The notes: a model not told the origin generated them from the letters alone. 64,000 nt of DNA from Bimastos eiseni (GCA_959347315.1 OY365806.1:50892068-50956067); one strand, 5' to 3'. Positions 40,701 through 49,226 are shown, counted from the first letter of the stretch. Translations and numbers: made by a program.

Positions 40701-41044
40701 CAATACAAGCAGTGAAGCACAGTTTTTTTAAATATGCAAAAATGCCAATTATGCATTATGGAATCAAATAAATAAGAGACCACTGTGCATCACTGTACCT
40801 TGTAAACCTGCAGACTTTGTAATGCTACACTACACAGGTGAGATTGACAGATTGTAATGTAAAACTGACCGACATGTACGTTGAGTGATGCTGAAGACTT
40901 GTCTGTCGTAGGATCGCTGATGAGCAGAACTTTCAGACCATTTTTCAGTTCCAGTCCACGGTAAAGTCGCGTATCCTCAGGAGACTTTGTGATGACATCA
41001 ACAACCTTTGCAATCTTTGGTGATGCTGCTGATGTTGCTGCCAT
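14456..41044 (-). CDS. IDE: Insulin-degrading enzyme (insulysin, M16A metalloprotease), 26 exons
   Basis: Zinc protease that degrades insulin, amyloid and similar peptides inside a closed chamber. Exons 5'->3': 41044-40870, 40428-40352, 39733-39707, 39132-39029, 37880-37711, 37196-37074, 35701-35589, 35242-35153, 34050-33978, 33129-33037, 32767-32676, 31390-31310, 30883-30677, 29726-29631, 27799-27690, 25874-25730, 24807-24697, 23790-23670, 23014-22923, 21572-21461, 20732-20565, 18864-18740, 17995-17848, 16910-16849, 16017-15865, 14563-14456. All junctions are GT-AG, the phases agree, and the product is 991 residues (human 1019). The inverted zinc motif H72-F-C-E75-H76 and the third ligand E153 correspond to human H108, E111, H112 and E189. 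In the C-terminal half, R788 and Y795 match human R824 and Y831; the offset is a constant 36. The protein ends in SKL, a type-1 peroxisomal signal. Residue 1 aligns near human residue 37, so the mitochondrial leader is missing unless an upstream exon exists. No lesion was seen. Confidence 0.97.
15106..15770 (-). mobile_element. hAT-like MITE, GACCAAGACC family, copy B
   Basis: Inverted relative to copies A and C. The ends are CAGAGATGTGGTC (left, + strand) and ...GTGCACAACACTG (right), i.e. CAGWG-type hAT termini. The flanking 8-bp duplication GTGCAAGT (15098-15105) / GTGCAAAT (15771-15778) matches at 7 of 8 bases. It lies in the last IDE intron, where it separates the SKL-encoding final exon from the rest of the gene. 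Confidence 0.8.
18461..18594. repeat. Two tandem 67-bp units
   Basis: Units 18461-18527 and 18528-18594 are close copies, each starting ACCAAGAGTCCAAGACCTC and containing TTTGATGGGAGATTGAG. The GACCAAGA-type words recall the arrays at the ends of the hAT-like family at 15106 and 41955, but no termini of that family are present. IDE intron 22. Confidence 0.85.
19949..20306. mobile_element. 358-bp hAT-type MITE with perfect 8-bp target duplication
   Basis: The ends are CAGTGATTCCCAAACT and, inverted, CAGTGTTTCCCAAACT. Just inside are repeated GGGTCGCGACCC / AGTGGGTCG words. The flanks carry TCCTAGAC at 19941-19948 and again at 20307-20314, identical. This is the classic terminus of a widespread group of hAT elements. 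No ORF. It lies in IDE intron 21. Confidence 0.92.
21606..22369. repeat. 15-bp CGCG tandem array split by a LINE segment
   Basis: A 15-bp unit (ACTTAATCTCGCGAC and a variant ending CGCGTGAC) is present about 1.6 times at 21606-21629 and five times at 22296-22369. The 660-bp LINE segment 21626-22285 lies between. Each unit has a CGCG core, unusual in this AT-rich intron. IDE intron 19. Confidence 0.85.
21626..22285 (-). pseudogene. 660-bp LINE fragment, near-identical to 28670-29329
   Basis: On the - strand the degenerate frame gives pieces of a non-LTR reverse-transcriptase C-terminal region (a [20 protein letters not shown] block). It matches 28670-29329 over 660 bp with no indel and about four substitutions that I can see, and shares that copy's stop codons. 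It lacks the 3' terminal part of the longer copy. Confidence 0.75.
24573..24614. repeat. Perfect 20-bp inverted repeat, 2-nt loop
   Basis: 24573-24592 is exactly complementary to 24595-24614 with only GA between. It lies in IDE intron 17, 83 bases downstream of exon 17 in the + direction's lower coordinates. No known family was recognised. Confidence 0.9.
25990..26044. repeat. (CA)n/(TA)n microsatellite
   Basis: A CA run is followed by about 22 TA units in IDE intron 15. It holds no other feature. Confidence 0.92.
26308..27480 (-). pseudogene. Degenerate L2/CR1-like LINE fragment
   Basis: On the - strand, bases about 27000-26900 encode [20 protein letters not shown], and about 26850-26800 encode VPQGFILGP; these are RT motifs of the 'AFDTIDH' and 'GVPQGSVLGP' type. 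The 3' end (lower coordinates) reads TAGACGCTATATAAATTATC followed by a (TGAA)n tail at 26308-26328. The reading frame is broken throughout. Sense orientation within IDE intron 15. Confidence 0.85.
27048..27090. repeat. Perfect 20-bp inverted repeat, 3-nt loop
   Basis: 27048-27067 is exactly complementary to 27071-27090 with GTC between. A partial third copy of the loop-proximal word (AGTCTGTCAAG) follows at 27091-27101. It lies inside the LINE remnant in IDE intron 15. Confidence 0.9.
28205..29335 (-). pseudogene. Degenerate non-LTR retrotransposon, RT C-terminal region
   Basis: Translated on the - strand, broken frames show the tail of an endonuclease-reverse transcriptase LINE: a '[12 protein letters not shown]' block, an ETWT-like block, [12 protein letters not shown], and 3' EEEPHY...[11 protein letters not shown] (the usual 'GRGRPR' region). 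There are many stops. The + strand ORF 28361-28888 is a shadow of this. The segment 28670-29329 is duplicated at 21626-22285. IDE intron 14. Confidence 0.8.
30118..30250 (-). repeat. tRNA-derived SINE
   Basis: On the - strand GTGGTTCATCTGATTAGTTA resembles a box-A region and GGGTTTGAGGCC a box B. Downstream GACCTTGAGCAAGTCTTTC matches the motif after the head of the SINE at 2165-2345. The body differs, so this is probably a related family rather than the same one. IDE intron 13. Confidence 0.55.
31665..32530 (-). pseudogene. Degenerate L2/CR1-like LINE fragment
   Basis: On the - strand about 32510-32450 reads [19 protein letters not shown], the conserved '[14 protein letters not shown]' RT motif. 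The 3' end at about 31670 reads GAGGCGCTATATTAAGTTTC, the same style of tail as the other LINEs here. Many stops. IDE intron 11. Confidence 0.8.
33455..33560 (-). repeat. Short LINE 3' end
   Basis: On the - strand GAAAGCGCTCCTGAGGTGAT is followed by a TATATGAATGA-type tail, matching the 3' ends at 26308 and 31665. Only about 100 bp is recognisable. IDE intron 9. Confidence 0.5.
34272..34724 (-). mobile_element. Solo LTR (Ty3/gypsy-type) inside a (TA)n microsatellite
   Basis: Read on the - strand it starts TGTGACGATCTGGGGGG and ends CACGGGACGCAACA, i.e. TG...CA, 453 bp, with CAATAAATG as a likely polyadenylation signal. TATAT flanks both sides within a TA microsatellite. No internal region is present, so it arose by LTR-LTR recombination. 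IDE intron 8. The + strand TA tract continues at 34725-34772. Confidence 0.75.
35346..35403. repeat. 16-bp minisatellite, about 3.6 copies
   Basis: The unit ATCATTCCTCCATAGT is repeated in tandem in IDE intron 7, between exons 8 and 7. Confidence 0.92.
35512..35578. repeat. 17-bp minisatellite, 4 copies, next to an IDE splice donor
   Basis: The unit CCAATGTGCAAGAAGGT is repeated four times with single-base changes. It ends 10 bases from the exon 7 donor (exon edge 35589), so on the gene strand it starts about +11 in intron 7. Confidence 0.92.
35815..36510 (-). pseudogene. LINE 3' fragment interrupted by a MITE
   Basis: About 35815-35852 and 36307-36360 are two halves of one LINE 3' end of the 26308/31665 type (on the - strand AGAAGCG...GGGCACTATAAAAATTTTCGG then a TGAA tail). 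The hAT-like element 35853-36298 splits it. Continuation to about 36510 is decayed. IDE intron 6. Confidence 0.55.
35853..36298. mobile_element. 446-bp hAT-like MITE (TAGGGATGAACCGA family)
   Basis: The left end is TAGGGATGAACCGA; the right end inverted is TAGGGATGATCCGA. Flanking 8-bp repeats are ATAGTGTC (35845-35852) and ATAGTGCC (36299-36306), 7 of 8 identical. The interior is AT-rich without coding capacity. It is inserted into the LINE tail, so it is younger than that LINE. Confidence 0.85.
36515..36910. mobile_element. 396-bp hAT-like MITE (GGGCATAACC family)
   Basis: Ends CAGGGCATAACCGG and (inverted) TATGGCATAACCAAG. The flanks GTTGGAGA (36507-36514) and GTCAGAGA (36911-36918) match at 6 of 8. 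It is homologous, in inverse order, to 55522-56198 and to the fragment 1862-2107. Just outside, about 28 bp of the right edge and flank is repeated 69 bp on (AGAGATACATTGGCA at about 36914 and 36983). IDE intron 6. Confidence 0.75.
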
Positions 41045-41954
41045 CGTGCAGAGAGATGACCTGCATGAACAAGAAATTTTGCAAAGAATTTAAAGTAATA
41101 CGTGCAATGCAAAATGAACACAGAGGACAAAGATGAGGAGGGAGATGATGAAGATCACAACTATGACTAATCAACCAGTAGTTGTATATGTTACAGCTGA
41201 GAGGACAAAGGCGAAGAAAGTTTGACATGAGGATGAAGACAAAGAGAAACTGAAGGATTATGAAGAGGACATTAAAAACTGTGATGAGAGTAAAGAAGAA
41301 GCAGAGGAAGCTGGTTAAGATTGAAACGAAACACAAGAAGAGCAATTAACACTTAGAAAATATTGATGTAATCCCAAAGACAATAAGTCCCTATATATGT
41401 ACAATATGCCCCACCCCAAATATAGTCAAATAGAGTGCTTCAAATCATTGCACACCTTCCATAAGCAACGCACTCAGTAAATAAGTAATCAAGACGAAGT
41501 TTAATAATTTAATTGCTTTTGTCAAACTATTGATGTAAAGAATTCTTACTTAAATGCAAATTGGATTGCTGAAAAAAAAATTTCAGTTGGATTCAAGCTC
41601 TTATTTAGCAATCAAACTGGTTTGATTTTTATAATAACTGTGCTTATCCTCATTTTTTTTTACCAGCTTTTACTTAGGGAAGAATTTTTCATCGTTCCAA
41701 CTTCCATTTATAAATGATTTATTTAATCAAACTGTCTCTATTTAAGAAAGCAGTCCTTTCATAAATCCGACATCTATTAATTAACAAACGATGGTTTTGA
41801 AGCAAGAAATAATTAAATTCGCTGAAACGACTTGTAAATTACCCTAAAATGGTCAATTGTCAGTCGTCTTGATTACATTACTTAATTACTGAGTGCATTG
41901 CATTATGGGATATGTGCCATAGTTAGGGGCACCATATTCGGGTGCGGCAATATC
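41045..41954. other. Region upstream of IDE; purine-rich block
   Basis: No second gene is visible. 41101-41340 is strongly purine-rich on the + strand (GA runs such as GAGGAGGGAGATGATGAAGA). A possible splice acceptor TTCATGCAG at about 41062 lies just before the IDE start and leaves the frame open into the ATG, so an upstream exon is possible. 41341-41954 is AT-rich with nothing recognised. The IDE promoter is expected here but cannot be placed. Confidence 0.4.
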
Positions 41955-42757
41955 CAGTGTCAGGCACAAGGCCAAAACCTTGAGACCAAGACACCGGGTG
42001 GTCTGAGACCAAGACCAATGGTCCGAGACCAAGACCGATACTCTTTTATAAAAATAATTCAATTTATTAAGACGCTAAAACAGAATAACACGCTTAAAAC
42101 ATTCATTTCATTGCTAAAGAATACTAATCTTAATAATGGCTAGAATACAGTTTACTGGCCAGTCTGAACTTTTAAGGGTTAAGCCCTTGGCTTTGGCATG
42201 AGAACATGACTATCAATCACTTACAGTATACAATAGGTAAATACTTTAAGACATCTGAACAAGTAGATTAACGTCCCGTTTGAATAGTGTACTTGTACTC
42301 GGAGTTGTAGGTTAATAGTATCTACACGTGGCCGACCATATAATTATTAGATTGTTCCAAAACATTGAAATTTGCGAAAGCAAATTTTGAAGTTGCTAGC
42401 TCTGTCGCAAATGCATTTTTTTTACCAAAGTAACATGCATATAGTTTGACATTCAAAATTATGGTCAGCATGTCATAAATCGATAACAATCGCGAAGGGC
42501 CTAAACATCCGGTGTCTCTAATAATCGAAAATAACCTACAAATATAAAAAAAATTGCTCTGATACGGCAACTGACCAAAAACACTAATCTAAGACGGAGA
42601 CCAATCCCAAGACCGTTTCCTTAAGACCAAGACCGACCAAGACCGACGCATTCGAGACCGAGACTGATGGTCCAAGACCAAGACCAATGCATTCGAGACC
42701 AAGACCGCAGTTTTCCGGCCTCGAGACCAAGACCGCGGTCTCGAGACCACATCCCTG
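41955..42757 (+). mobile_element. 803-bp hAT-like MITE, GACCAAGACC family, copy C
   Basis: The left end is CAGTGTCAGGCACAAG; the right end inverted is CAGGGATGTGGTCTCGAGACC-like. The flanks GCAATATC (41947-41954) and GTGATATC (42758-42765) match at 6 of 8. Both subterminal regions are arrays of a GAGACCAAGACCGAT-like word; the right array (42590-42750) is the longest of the three copies. Its core matches copies A (11683-12287) and B (15106-15770). Confidence 0.75.
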
Positions 42758-42827
42758 GTGATATCGTATATATATATGTAGATATATATTCGTATATATA
42801 TATATATATATATATACATATATATAT
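42758..42827. repeat. (TA)n microsatellite, LTR-retrotransposon target
   Basis: TA-rich simple repeat between the MITE and the 5' LTR. ATATAT at 42822-42827 is mirrored by ATATAT at 49683-49688 on the far side of the retrotransposon. Confidence 0.85.
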
Positions 42828-43283
42828 TGTTACAGGTTGCCTAAATAGCTCCTGTAACTTATCTTCCTATCGTTCTGTCACCATAGGGGTTCCTCTCTTT
42901 GTACCCTTCTCTCTGGGTCTCGTGTCTACAGAGAAAGGTGTGCCGGCCTCTCGTGGTCTATAAAAGAGATGAGGTCCAAAGGTGTGTAGAGTTTCTGGCT
43001 ATTTTCTGCTTGAGTCAGCCTGTTGCTGTTTATCGCGAAGCCACTCTCAGTTTTTACTTTTGTTCACGACCTCAGTGTTCCGTGACGCCTCAGTCCAACC
43101 CTGGTGGTCGTTGAACGTTTTCTACAGGTCGGTAGCGGTCCGCTCCACCAAGAAGTCGCGCTGGACTGGTTCCACGTCTTCGTTTCATGTTTGTATGGTT
43201 TCTTGTCTTTATTGTGTTTAAATAAATATTGTTCATACCTAAAACGACGCTTTTCTGTTCACAATAGGAAGGAACCCATAACA
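42828..43283 (+). repeat. 5' LTR
   Basis: 456 bp, starting TGTTACAGG and ending CCCATAACA. It carries a TATA-like TCTATAAAAGAG (about 42957) and AATAAA in TTAAATAAATATT (about 43221). It differs from the 3' LTR at four positions that I can see. Confidence 0.95.
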
Positions 43284-43286
43284 AAA

Positions 43287-43299
43287 TGGGGGCTCGTCT
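43287..43299 (+). promoter_or_regulatory. Primer binding site (tRNA-Pro type)
   Basis: TGGGGGCTCGTCT begins three bases after the LTR. TGGGGGCTCGTC is complementary to the 3' end of tRNA-Pro, the primer of many retroelements; the match stops after about 12 bases. Confidence 0.7.
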
Positions 43300-43644
43300 A
43301 ATGTGAATGGCTCGTCCAGGTTTTGTCCTTAAGACGTGCTGGTAAAATCTTGCGGGTCCTGAAAAACGGTTAAAAGTCTGCCTTATTTGCTGGTAACATT
43401 GAGGAATTTTATTTGTATATTTTTCGTCGAAATTTGCGCAAACTTTTGGCCGTGTAACTGCGCTGTGGAATTGACGGCGTAGCGACAAAAAATTTTGTAT
43501 GAAAAGTAGGCGTCCCTTCAAGACAGTTGAGGTCACTATTTTTTGGCATTTTTTGAGGCTCCGTTTTGCATCGTCGAAGTCGAGAGACCGATATTTTGTG
43601 TAATTTGTTTCGTATTTTACGTCTAAACGGGACGGCTCGAAAAG

Positions 43645-46359
43645 ATGGCTACGCCATTGCTGCCTCCAAAATTGACTCTGGACGCGATTTGGGAAATGTC
43701 CGTTGAGGAGTTGAGAGACGAATTGGAAGCTAGGGAACAAGAGGTGACTGGTTTGAGCAAACCGAAGTTGCAGAAACTTTTAGTGTCCTTGTTTCTGCCT
43801 GGAAGTCCGCAAGCACCTGAGGGGAGCTGGAAGGAAAAGAAAATAGAGGAAGATAAGTTGCTTACGGAACAAGAATTTGAACTGCGCAAGTTGGCTATGC
43901 AGTTTGAGGCAGAGGAGAAGAAGTTCCAGAGAGAGGCAGCAGCAGAAGAGAGGAGAATTGAGAGAGAGAATGAAGAGAAGAGAATTCAGAGAGAACGGGA
44001 GGATGAGGAAAAGAGAATACAGAGACTAGAAGACGCTGATAAACTCAGGTTGAAACTAGCATTTGAAAGAGAAAGATTAGCTATTGAGGATAGACAGAGA
44101 GAAAGTGATAGGCGTGCGAGACTTGATACAAAGGAATATGAACGACAAGCTAAGCTAGGCTTAGAACAAGCAAAATTGGCAGCTGAGGAGAGAGAGAAAG
44201 TAAGACTTCTTGAGTTTCGGTCACGTAGAAATGACTTGGACGTTCTTAATGACGATTTTGATATGCCGCATCGACAAAATGAAGATTTTCGGCTATCGAA
44301 TGCAATTAAATTTGTCCCTCGTTATGACGAAAGTGATTTGCAGCAATATCTGTTGTCCTTTGAAAAAGCGATGGAGATACATAAATTTCCACGCGATAAA
44401 TGGTCTGCGTTAATTCAAACCCGTTTGACAGGTAAAGCGCAACGTGTTTTCGCGGAGCTTTCGTTGGAGGAGTGTCAGGATTATGATACTCTGAAGCAAC
44501 GTCTTTTGTTAGCGTTCGAACATGTCCCTGAGTACTATAGGAAGAGATTCAGGTTGCTTTCTAAAGGTCCACAGGAGACATATGCAAATTTTGCTTTCCG
44601 CTTGCACATACCTTTCAAAGCTTGGTTGGAGGGTGAGAAAGCGTATGACGATATTGACAAACTTCGTGAAGTTCTTAAATTGGAACAGTTTGTACAAAGT
44701 CTGCCCCCAGATTTGCATAAGTGGGTAATTGAAAAACAAGTGACGTCACTCAGTCAGGCCGCAAAATGGGCTGACCAGTATGCAGTTTTGTACAAGCCAC
44801 TTCGGCCTGATACTGTTTTAGGGTTGGGTCCACACAGGCTATCCCACTACCAAACGCCTCATTCACAGGTGGAAAAGAATCTAAATTTGGGTAGCACGGT
44901 TGTTTCTTTGCCCCAAGACTCAGTTGTTAATTCGCCGAAGCAACCGGTCAATAAACCGAATTTTCAGTCGTTGCCACGTGCTTTTAGTACGTTAGTTTGT
45001 GCACACTGTTCAAAATCAGGTCACTCAATTGGGTCATGTTACCTCTTGCACCCTGAATTAGCCCCGAAAGGACGAGGAAAAGGTAATAACTATAATTCTC
45101 GTTCTGTACAGCTTGTGTCTAATCTTCATCTGTCTGAAAATGCACCTGGTCTGACTTTTAAGTTGCATGACAGTTACGAGCAGTTTTGTGTTCCGCTGGA
45201 TTTGTACACGGTGGAGGGTGTCCGTCGGCCCATTAAGGCTCTTAGAAATAGTGGGGCAATTCAGACGCTAATTAGCGCAGAACTTGTACATCCATCCGAA
45301 ATTGTGCACACCAGGGAGGTGAGACTCATTCAAGGTATTTTTGGCAACCCTGTACGGGTTCCTTTGGTGCTTGCTCGTTTGGCCGTCAATGGTTTTGTGG
45401 AGGAGATATATTGTGGTTTGGTGCCGAGGTTATTACCTGGAATAGCTGTGTTAGTGGGGAATGATAACGCCCATTTAATTCCAGTCACAGTGGCAATGGT
45501 TACTAGGGCTATGGCTTTACGCGAAAGTGTACAATCGGCTAATGATCAGAGGGCCGACGTGTGCATTTCACCGTCCGCAGCACCGTCTTGTGTTATTAGG
45601 CGAACACAGGAAGAATTAGGGCGACAGCCGCCTATTAATGTAATTAGGCCTGTTGTTGAGTGCAGTCAAGCGTCGCCGACTGACACGGTGTTAAATTCGT
45701 CGCCTCTTGTGGATGTTGTTAATGTTTCGATAACTGATTCAAATGAACAGAGAGCGAATGATTGTGTTGATTCGAATGTGGCGTCTCGTTTAATTTCTGA
45801 AGACGACTTCAATCAAGGTGTGTCTGTTAACGCGTATGAACACGCAGTTACAAATCGTTCTGTTGATTCAAATGTGTGTGTCTCTTTGAAGGATAACCGA
45901 GATTTGGAGGTGTGTTCTTCCGTTGGTTTGCCTGTTACGGATACACATGTGCATTCAAATACGGTTTTGTGTCCTGATGTTGCTGGTGTTTCTGGGTTAA
46001 ATGTAAATCGCGAACAATTAATCCAGTTGCAGGTAAGCGATGTGACTTTAAATAAATTGTTTGAGCTGGCAAATCGTCCTGATGATTATTCAGGAGCCAA
46101 TGTTTACTCTTTGTTGAATGGAGTATTGGTTCGTTCGTGGCGGAATAGGACCCCCACGTGCGGCGAAGTCACGCAACTTGTTGTGCCTTTGCCTTTGCGT
46201 GCACAAATAATTTCTCTTGCACATGATGCCATTTCTGCAGCGCATTTGGGTGTAAAGAAGACGACAGACAGAATTTTGAAACATTTTTTTTGGCCTGGCG
46301 TTTTCAAATGCATAAAAGAGTATTGCCGCTCTTGTAATGTTTGTCAGCGTCAGGGATAG
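43645..46359 (+). pseudogene. Gag-protease-integrase N-terminus ORF (904 codons), ends at an internal stop
   Basis: Residues about 75-190 form a highly charged E/R/K-rich coiled coil. About 215-375 is a Ty3-type Gag capsid domain whose C-terminal half resembles the vertebrate SCAN domain (LEQFVQSLPPDLHKWV). A CCHC zinc knuckle (CAHCSKSGHSIGSC) starts at residue 452. The retropepsin-like region follows, but its active-site D-[ST]-G-A reads N535-S-G-A (codon AAT at 45247), so the catalytic Asp is lost. Residues about 855-902 are the integrase HHCC zinc finger (final CRSCNVCQR). A TAG at 46357-46359 interrupts the frame between the zinc finger and the integrase core. Confidence 0.92.
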
Positions 46360-47268
46360 GGAGTTTTAAAAGTCAAGGCGCCTTTGGTCAGCCTGCCCAT
46401 CATTTCAAATGCTTGGGAACGAATTTCAATGGACATTGTTGGTCCTTTGGAAGTATGCAAGCCTTCGGGAAACCGATTCATACTTACAATTATGGATTTG
46501 GCCACGCATTTCCCTTTGGCGTTTCCACTTAAGACGCACACTGCTGAGGAAGTTGCTAAGTGTTTGACGGAAGCATTTTCACTTTTTGGTTTTCCACAGG
46601 AAATTTTGTCTGATTGTGGCAGTGAATTTCTTTCGAAGATTATGCAAGTTTTCTCAAGCAGTGTAATGTAATTCACATTAAGACCAGTGCTTTTCACCCT
46701 CAAACGAATGGTAATTTGGAGAAGTTCCATGCGACAATGAAATCCATGCTGAAAGCGTTAATTGAGGACTATCCGATGGCATGGGATCAGCTTTTGCCGT
46801 GGGTTCTTTTTGCTTACCGCGAGGTCCCAATTCAAGGTATCGGGTTTTCGGCCTTTGATTTGATGTTTGGTCGTGATGTCAAGGGTCCTTTACATTTCAT
46901 TAAGTGTAAATGGTTGGATGATGATTGGGTGCATGGATTGCCGCAACAAAACTTAATTGATTTTGTGTTATCTTTGCGACATTGCATACAGGAGTCATTG
47001 CGCTTGGCAAATGCAGCTGAAGTGGTTGAGAAAGCGAGGTCTAAGGGCTATTATGATCGCAAATCAACCAGTGTCTTTTCAGGAAGGAGATTTGGTTTTG
47101 GTCCTGTTGCCCTTAATTGGAAAACCTCTACAAGCCAAATACTTTGGCCCCTACGTTATAGAGAAAAAACTCAATGACGTAGATTTTGTTATTGCAACGC
47201 CTGATCGCAGGAAGCGACAGCGTTTAGTGCATGCAAATCTTTTGAGGCGTTTTGTGTCAAGGGTTTAG
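46360..47268 (+). pseudogene. Integrase core and C-terminal domain, two frameshifts
   Basis: Continues the upstream frame after the TAG. Catalytic residues of the DDE triad are seen as MDIVGPL (Asp codon 46432), LSDCGSEF (Asp codon 46612) and NGNLEKFH (Glu codon 46719). Between the second and third is a frameshift near the TTTT run at about 46648. A second shift near 47075 restores the first frame. The end carries a GPY/F module (KYFGPYVIEKKL). It stops at TAG 47266-47268. The lesions make it non-functional. It lies upstream of RT, which is the unusual order. Confidence 0.9.
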
Positions 47269-47295
47269 GTTCCGCCTGTTCCGACTTCAAATGCA

Positions 47296-48741
47296 TTGAT
47301 TGTGTCGTTGCCTCATAATGTGCTAACAAAATCTGTTTGTACTGTTGCTGAGGTTGTTCTGAAGCATCTTGATCCGGAACAGCAGCGGCAGCTTAGTCAG
47401 GTGTTGTCTGAGTTTGCGGTCGTGTTTGATGAAAAGCCCGGCAAGACAGACTTGGTCGAGCATACGATACGCCTGAAGCCAGATGCTTCTCCGGTGTTTC
47501 ATGCACCGTACCGGCTCCATCCCGAAAAACTCAGGTGGGTCGATGACCATATTTCAACCTTGATCGAACAGGGCATTGTTGAGAGGTCACAGAGCTCTTG
47601 GGCTGCTCCGATCTTAGTTGTTCCAAAACCGGATGGCAGTGGTAGACTTTGTACGGATTTCCGGAAACTTAACTCTGTCACTTTGCCTGATCCGTTTCCT
47701 ATGCCACGAGTTGATGACTTGTTGGACAAATTAGGAGGGGCAAAGTTTATGTCCAAACTTGATATGACAAAGGGCTATTATCAGGTACCTATACATGTTT
47801 CGGATGTTCCTTTTACGGCGTTTGTGACCCCTCATGGGCACTTTCAATGGCGCTATCTCGCTTTCGGTCTTGCTGGAGCACCGGGAACTTTCAGTCGCCT
47901 GGTTCGTAAATTGCTGGAAGGGTTGGAGGACATTTGTGCTGCGTATCTTGATGATATTATTGTGTTTAGTAGGTCATGGTCCGATCATGTGCAGCATCTT
48001 GTTTCGGTTTTGACTCGAATTCGCAATGCTCGGCTTACGTTAAAATTAAGCAAGTGTGTTTTTGCTAATGCCGAGTTAGACTTCCTAGGGCATAACGTAA
48101 GTTTAGAGGCGATTCGCCCTCGTACACAGAAGGTCGAAGCTTTGCTGCGTTTTCCCACTCCGTCGAGTAGAAAGCAAGTTCAATCGTTGCTTGGCATTGC
48201 GGGGTATTATCGTAAGTTTTTGCCGCACTTTGCCGCCTTGACTTTACCACTTACGGGTTTATTAACTAGTAAGCAGCCGTTCGTGTGGACGGATTCTGCA
48301 CAACGTGCTTTTGTGGACCTTAAAAGTCGTTTGGCATCCAGTCCGATTTTAAGGCCACCAGATTTTACTAAGCAATTTTGTTTGGCTGTCGACGCTTCAC
48401 AATCTGCTTGGGCAGCTTGTATTTTTCAGGTGATTGAAGACGTCGAACACCCGATCTGCTATCTCAGCAGAAAACTCAAGCCGCAGGAGACGTGCTATTC
48501 TACGATAGAGAAGGAGGCTCTAGCGTTGGTCAACGCGGTCCGAGCCTGTCGAGTGTATTTCAACTTGTCGCCGGTCATTGTCTACACGGACCACAGTCCT
48601 CTTCAGTTTCTGCGCACAATGGCAAACTCAAATGCCAAACTCTTGCGTTGGAACTTGGAACTCCAACAGTTCCATTTGGACGTCCGTCATCGGCCGGGAC
48701 GGCTCAACTTCTTGCCCGACTTTCTCAGTCGGCCAGGCTGA
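47296..48741 (+). CDS. Reverse transcriptase-RNase H, intact 481-codon ORF
   Basis: In the same frame as the Gag ORF. RT motifs: LCTDFRKLNSVTL, SKLDMTKGYYQVPI, FTAFVTPHGHFQW, AFGLAGAPGTFSRL and the catalytic box YLDDIIVF at residues 217-220, then FLGHNVS and IAGYYRKFLPHF. RNase H follows with DASQSAW (Asp366), EKEALALVNA (Glu) and YTDHSPLQFL (Asp), and the family's closing HRPGRLNFLPDFLSR. No stop or frameshift was seen, in contrast to protease and integrase. The first listed codon is an internal Met; in an active element this would be translated as part of the polyprotein. Confidence 0.95.
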   Translation: MIVSLPHNVLTKSVCTVAEVVLKHLDPEQQRQLSQVLSEFAVVFDEKPGKTDLVEHTIRLKPDASPVFHAPYRLHPEKLRWVDDHISTLIEQGIVERSQSSWAAPILVVPKPDGSGRLCTDFRKLNSVTLPDPFPMPRVDDLLDKLGGAKFMSKLDMTKGYYQVPIHVSDVPFTAFVTPHGHFQWRYLAFGLAGAPGTFSRLVRKLLEGLEDICAAYLDDIIVFSRSWSDHVQHLVSVLTRIRNARLTLKLSKCVFANAELDFLGHNVSLEAIRPRTQKVEALLRFPTPSSRKQVQSLLGIAGYYRKFLPHFAALTLPLTGLLTSKQPFVWTDSAQRAFVDLKSRLASSPILRPPDFTKQFCLAVDASQSAWAACIFQVIEDVEHPICYLSRKLKPQETCYSTIEKEALALVNAVRACRVYFNLSPVIVYTDHSPLQFLRTMANSNAKLLRWNLELQQFHLDVRHRPGRLNFLPDFLSRPG

Positions 48742-49215
48742 GAAGAATGTCTCCGTCGTCGTTTTGCGGTTCGGTCTTTTTGCGTTTGCGTCGCTGGCAG
48801 ATTGCCTTTGCGTTTGCATTGTGTAAATATCTTTTCGCATGAAAATTTTGTTCAGTAACTATGCATTATGGGTTTTCGCATTAACTGTGCACATTGCTTT
48901 GTAGGCTGTGGTTTTTGGGAAAGAACATTTTCTTTTCCCTGTATTACTAAAATTATACTGTATATAATTATCGTCAACTTCAATACGACGATTCTCGGTT
49001 ATTGTCTTCTAGTAACCGATATAGGTTGTTCTACACTTGTGTGAAATATTTTAATTTATTTTCACGGTGACGACATTGCATAGTCTCTGTATATTTCATT
49101 TCTGTTACTAGTTTCTTAAGTAACAATTTTTGTATGTTTCACGGTGTTTTTTTTGTATCTCCGGTGTACTGGAGTCTTTGTTTTACGAAAACTTCGGGAA
49201 GTTGTCTTTGTTTCT

Positions 49216-49226
49216 GGGGGGAGGGG
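49216..49226 (+). promoter_or_regulatory. Polypurine tract
   Basis: GGGGGGAGGGG immediately upstream of the 3' LTR, the expected plus-strand primer. The stretch 48742-49215 between the RT stop and the tract is non-coding with nothing recognised. Confidence 0.85.

Noticed and set aside
42667..42819. ORFs rich in R, D, P and S over the GACCAAGACC array
   Set aside because: Low-complexity translation of a tandem repeat and TA microsatellite.
43623..43889. - strand ORFs over the Gag start
   Set aside because: Antisense shadows of the Gag coiled-coil frame.
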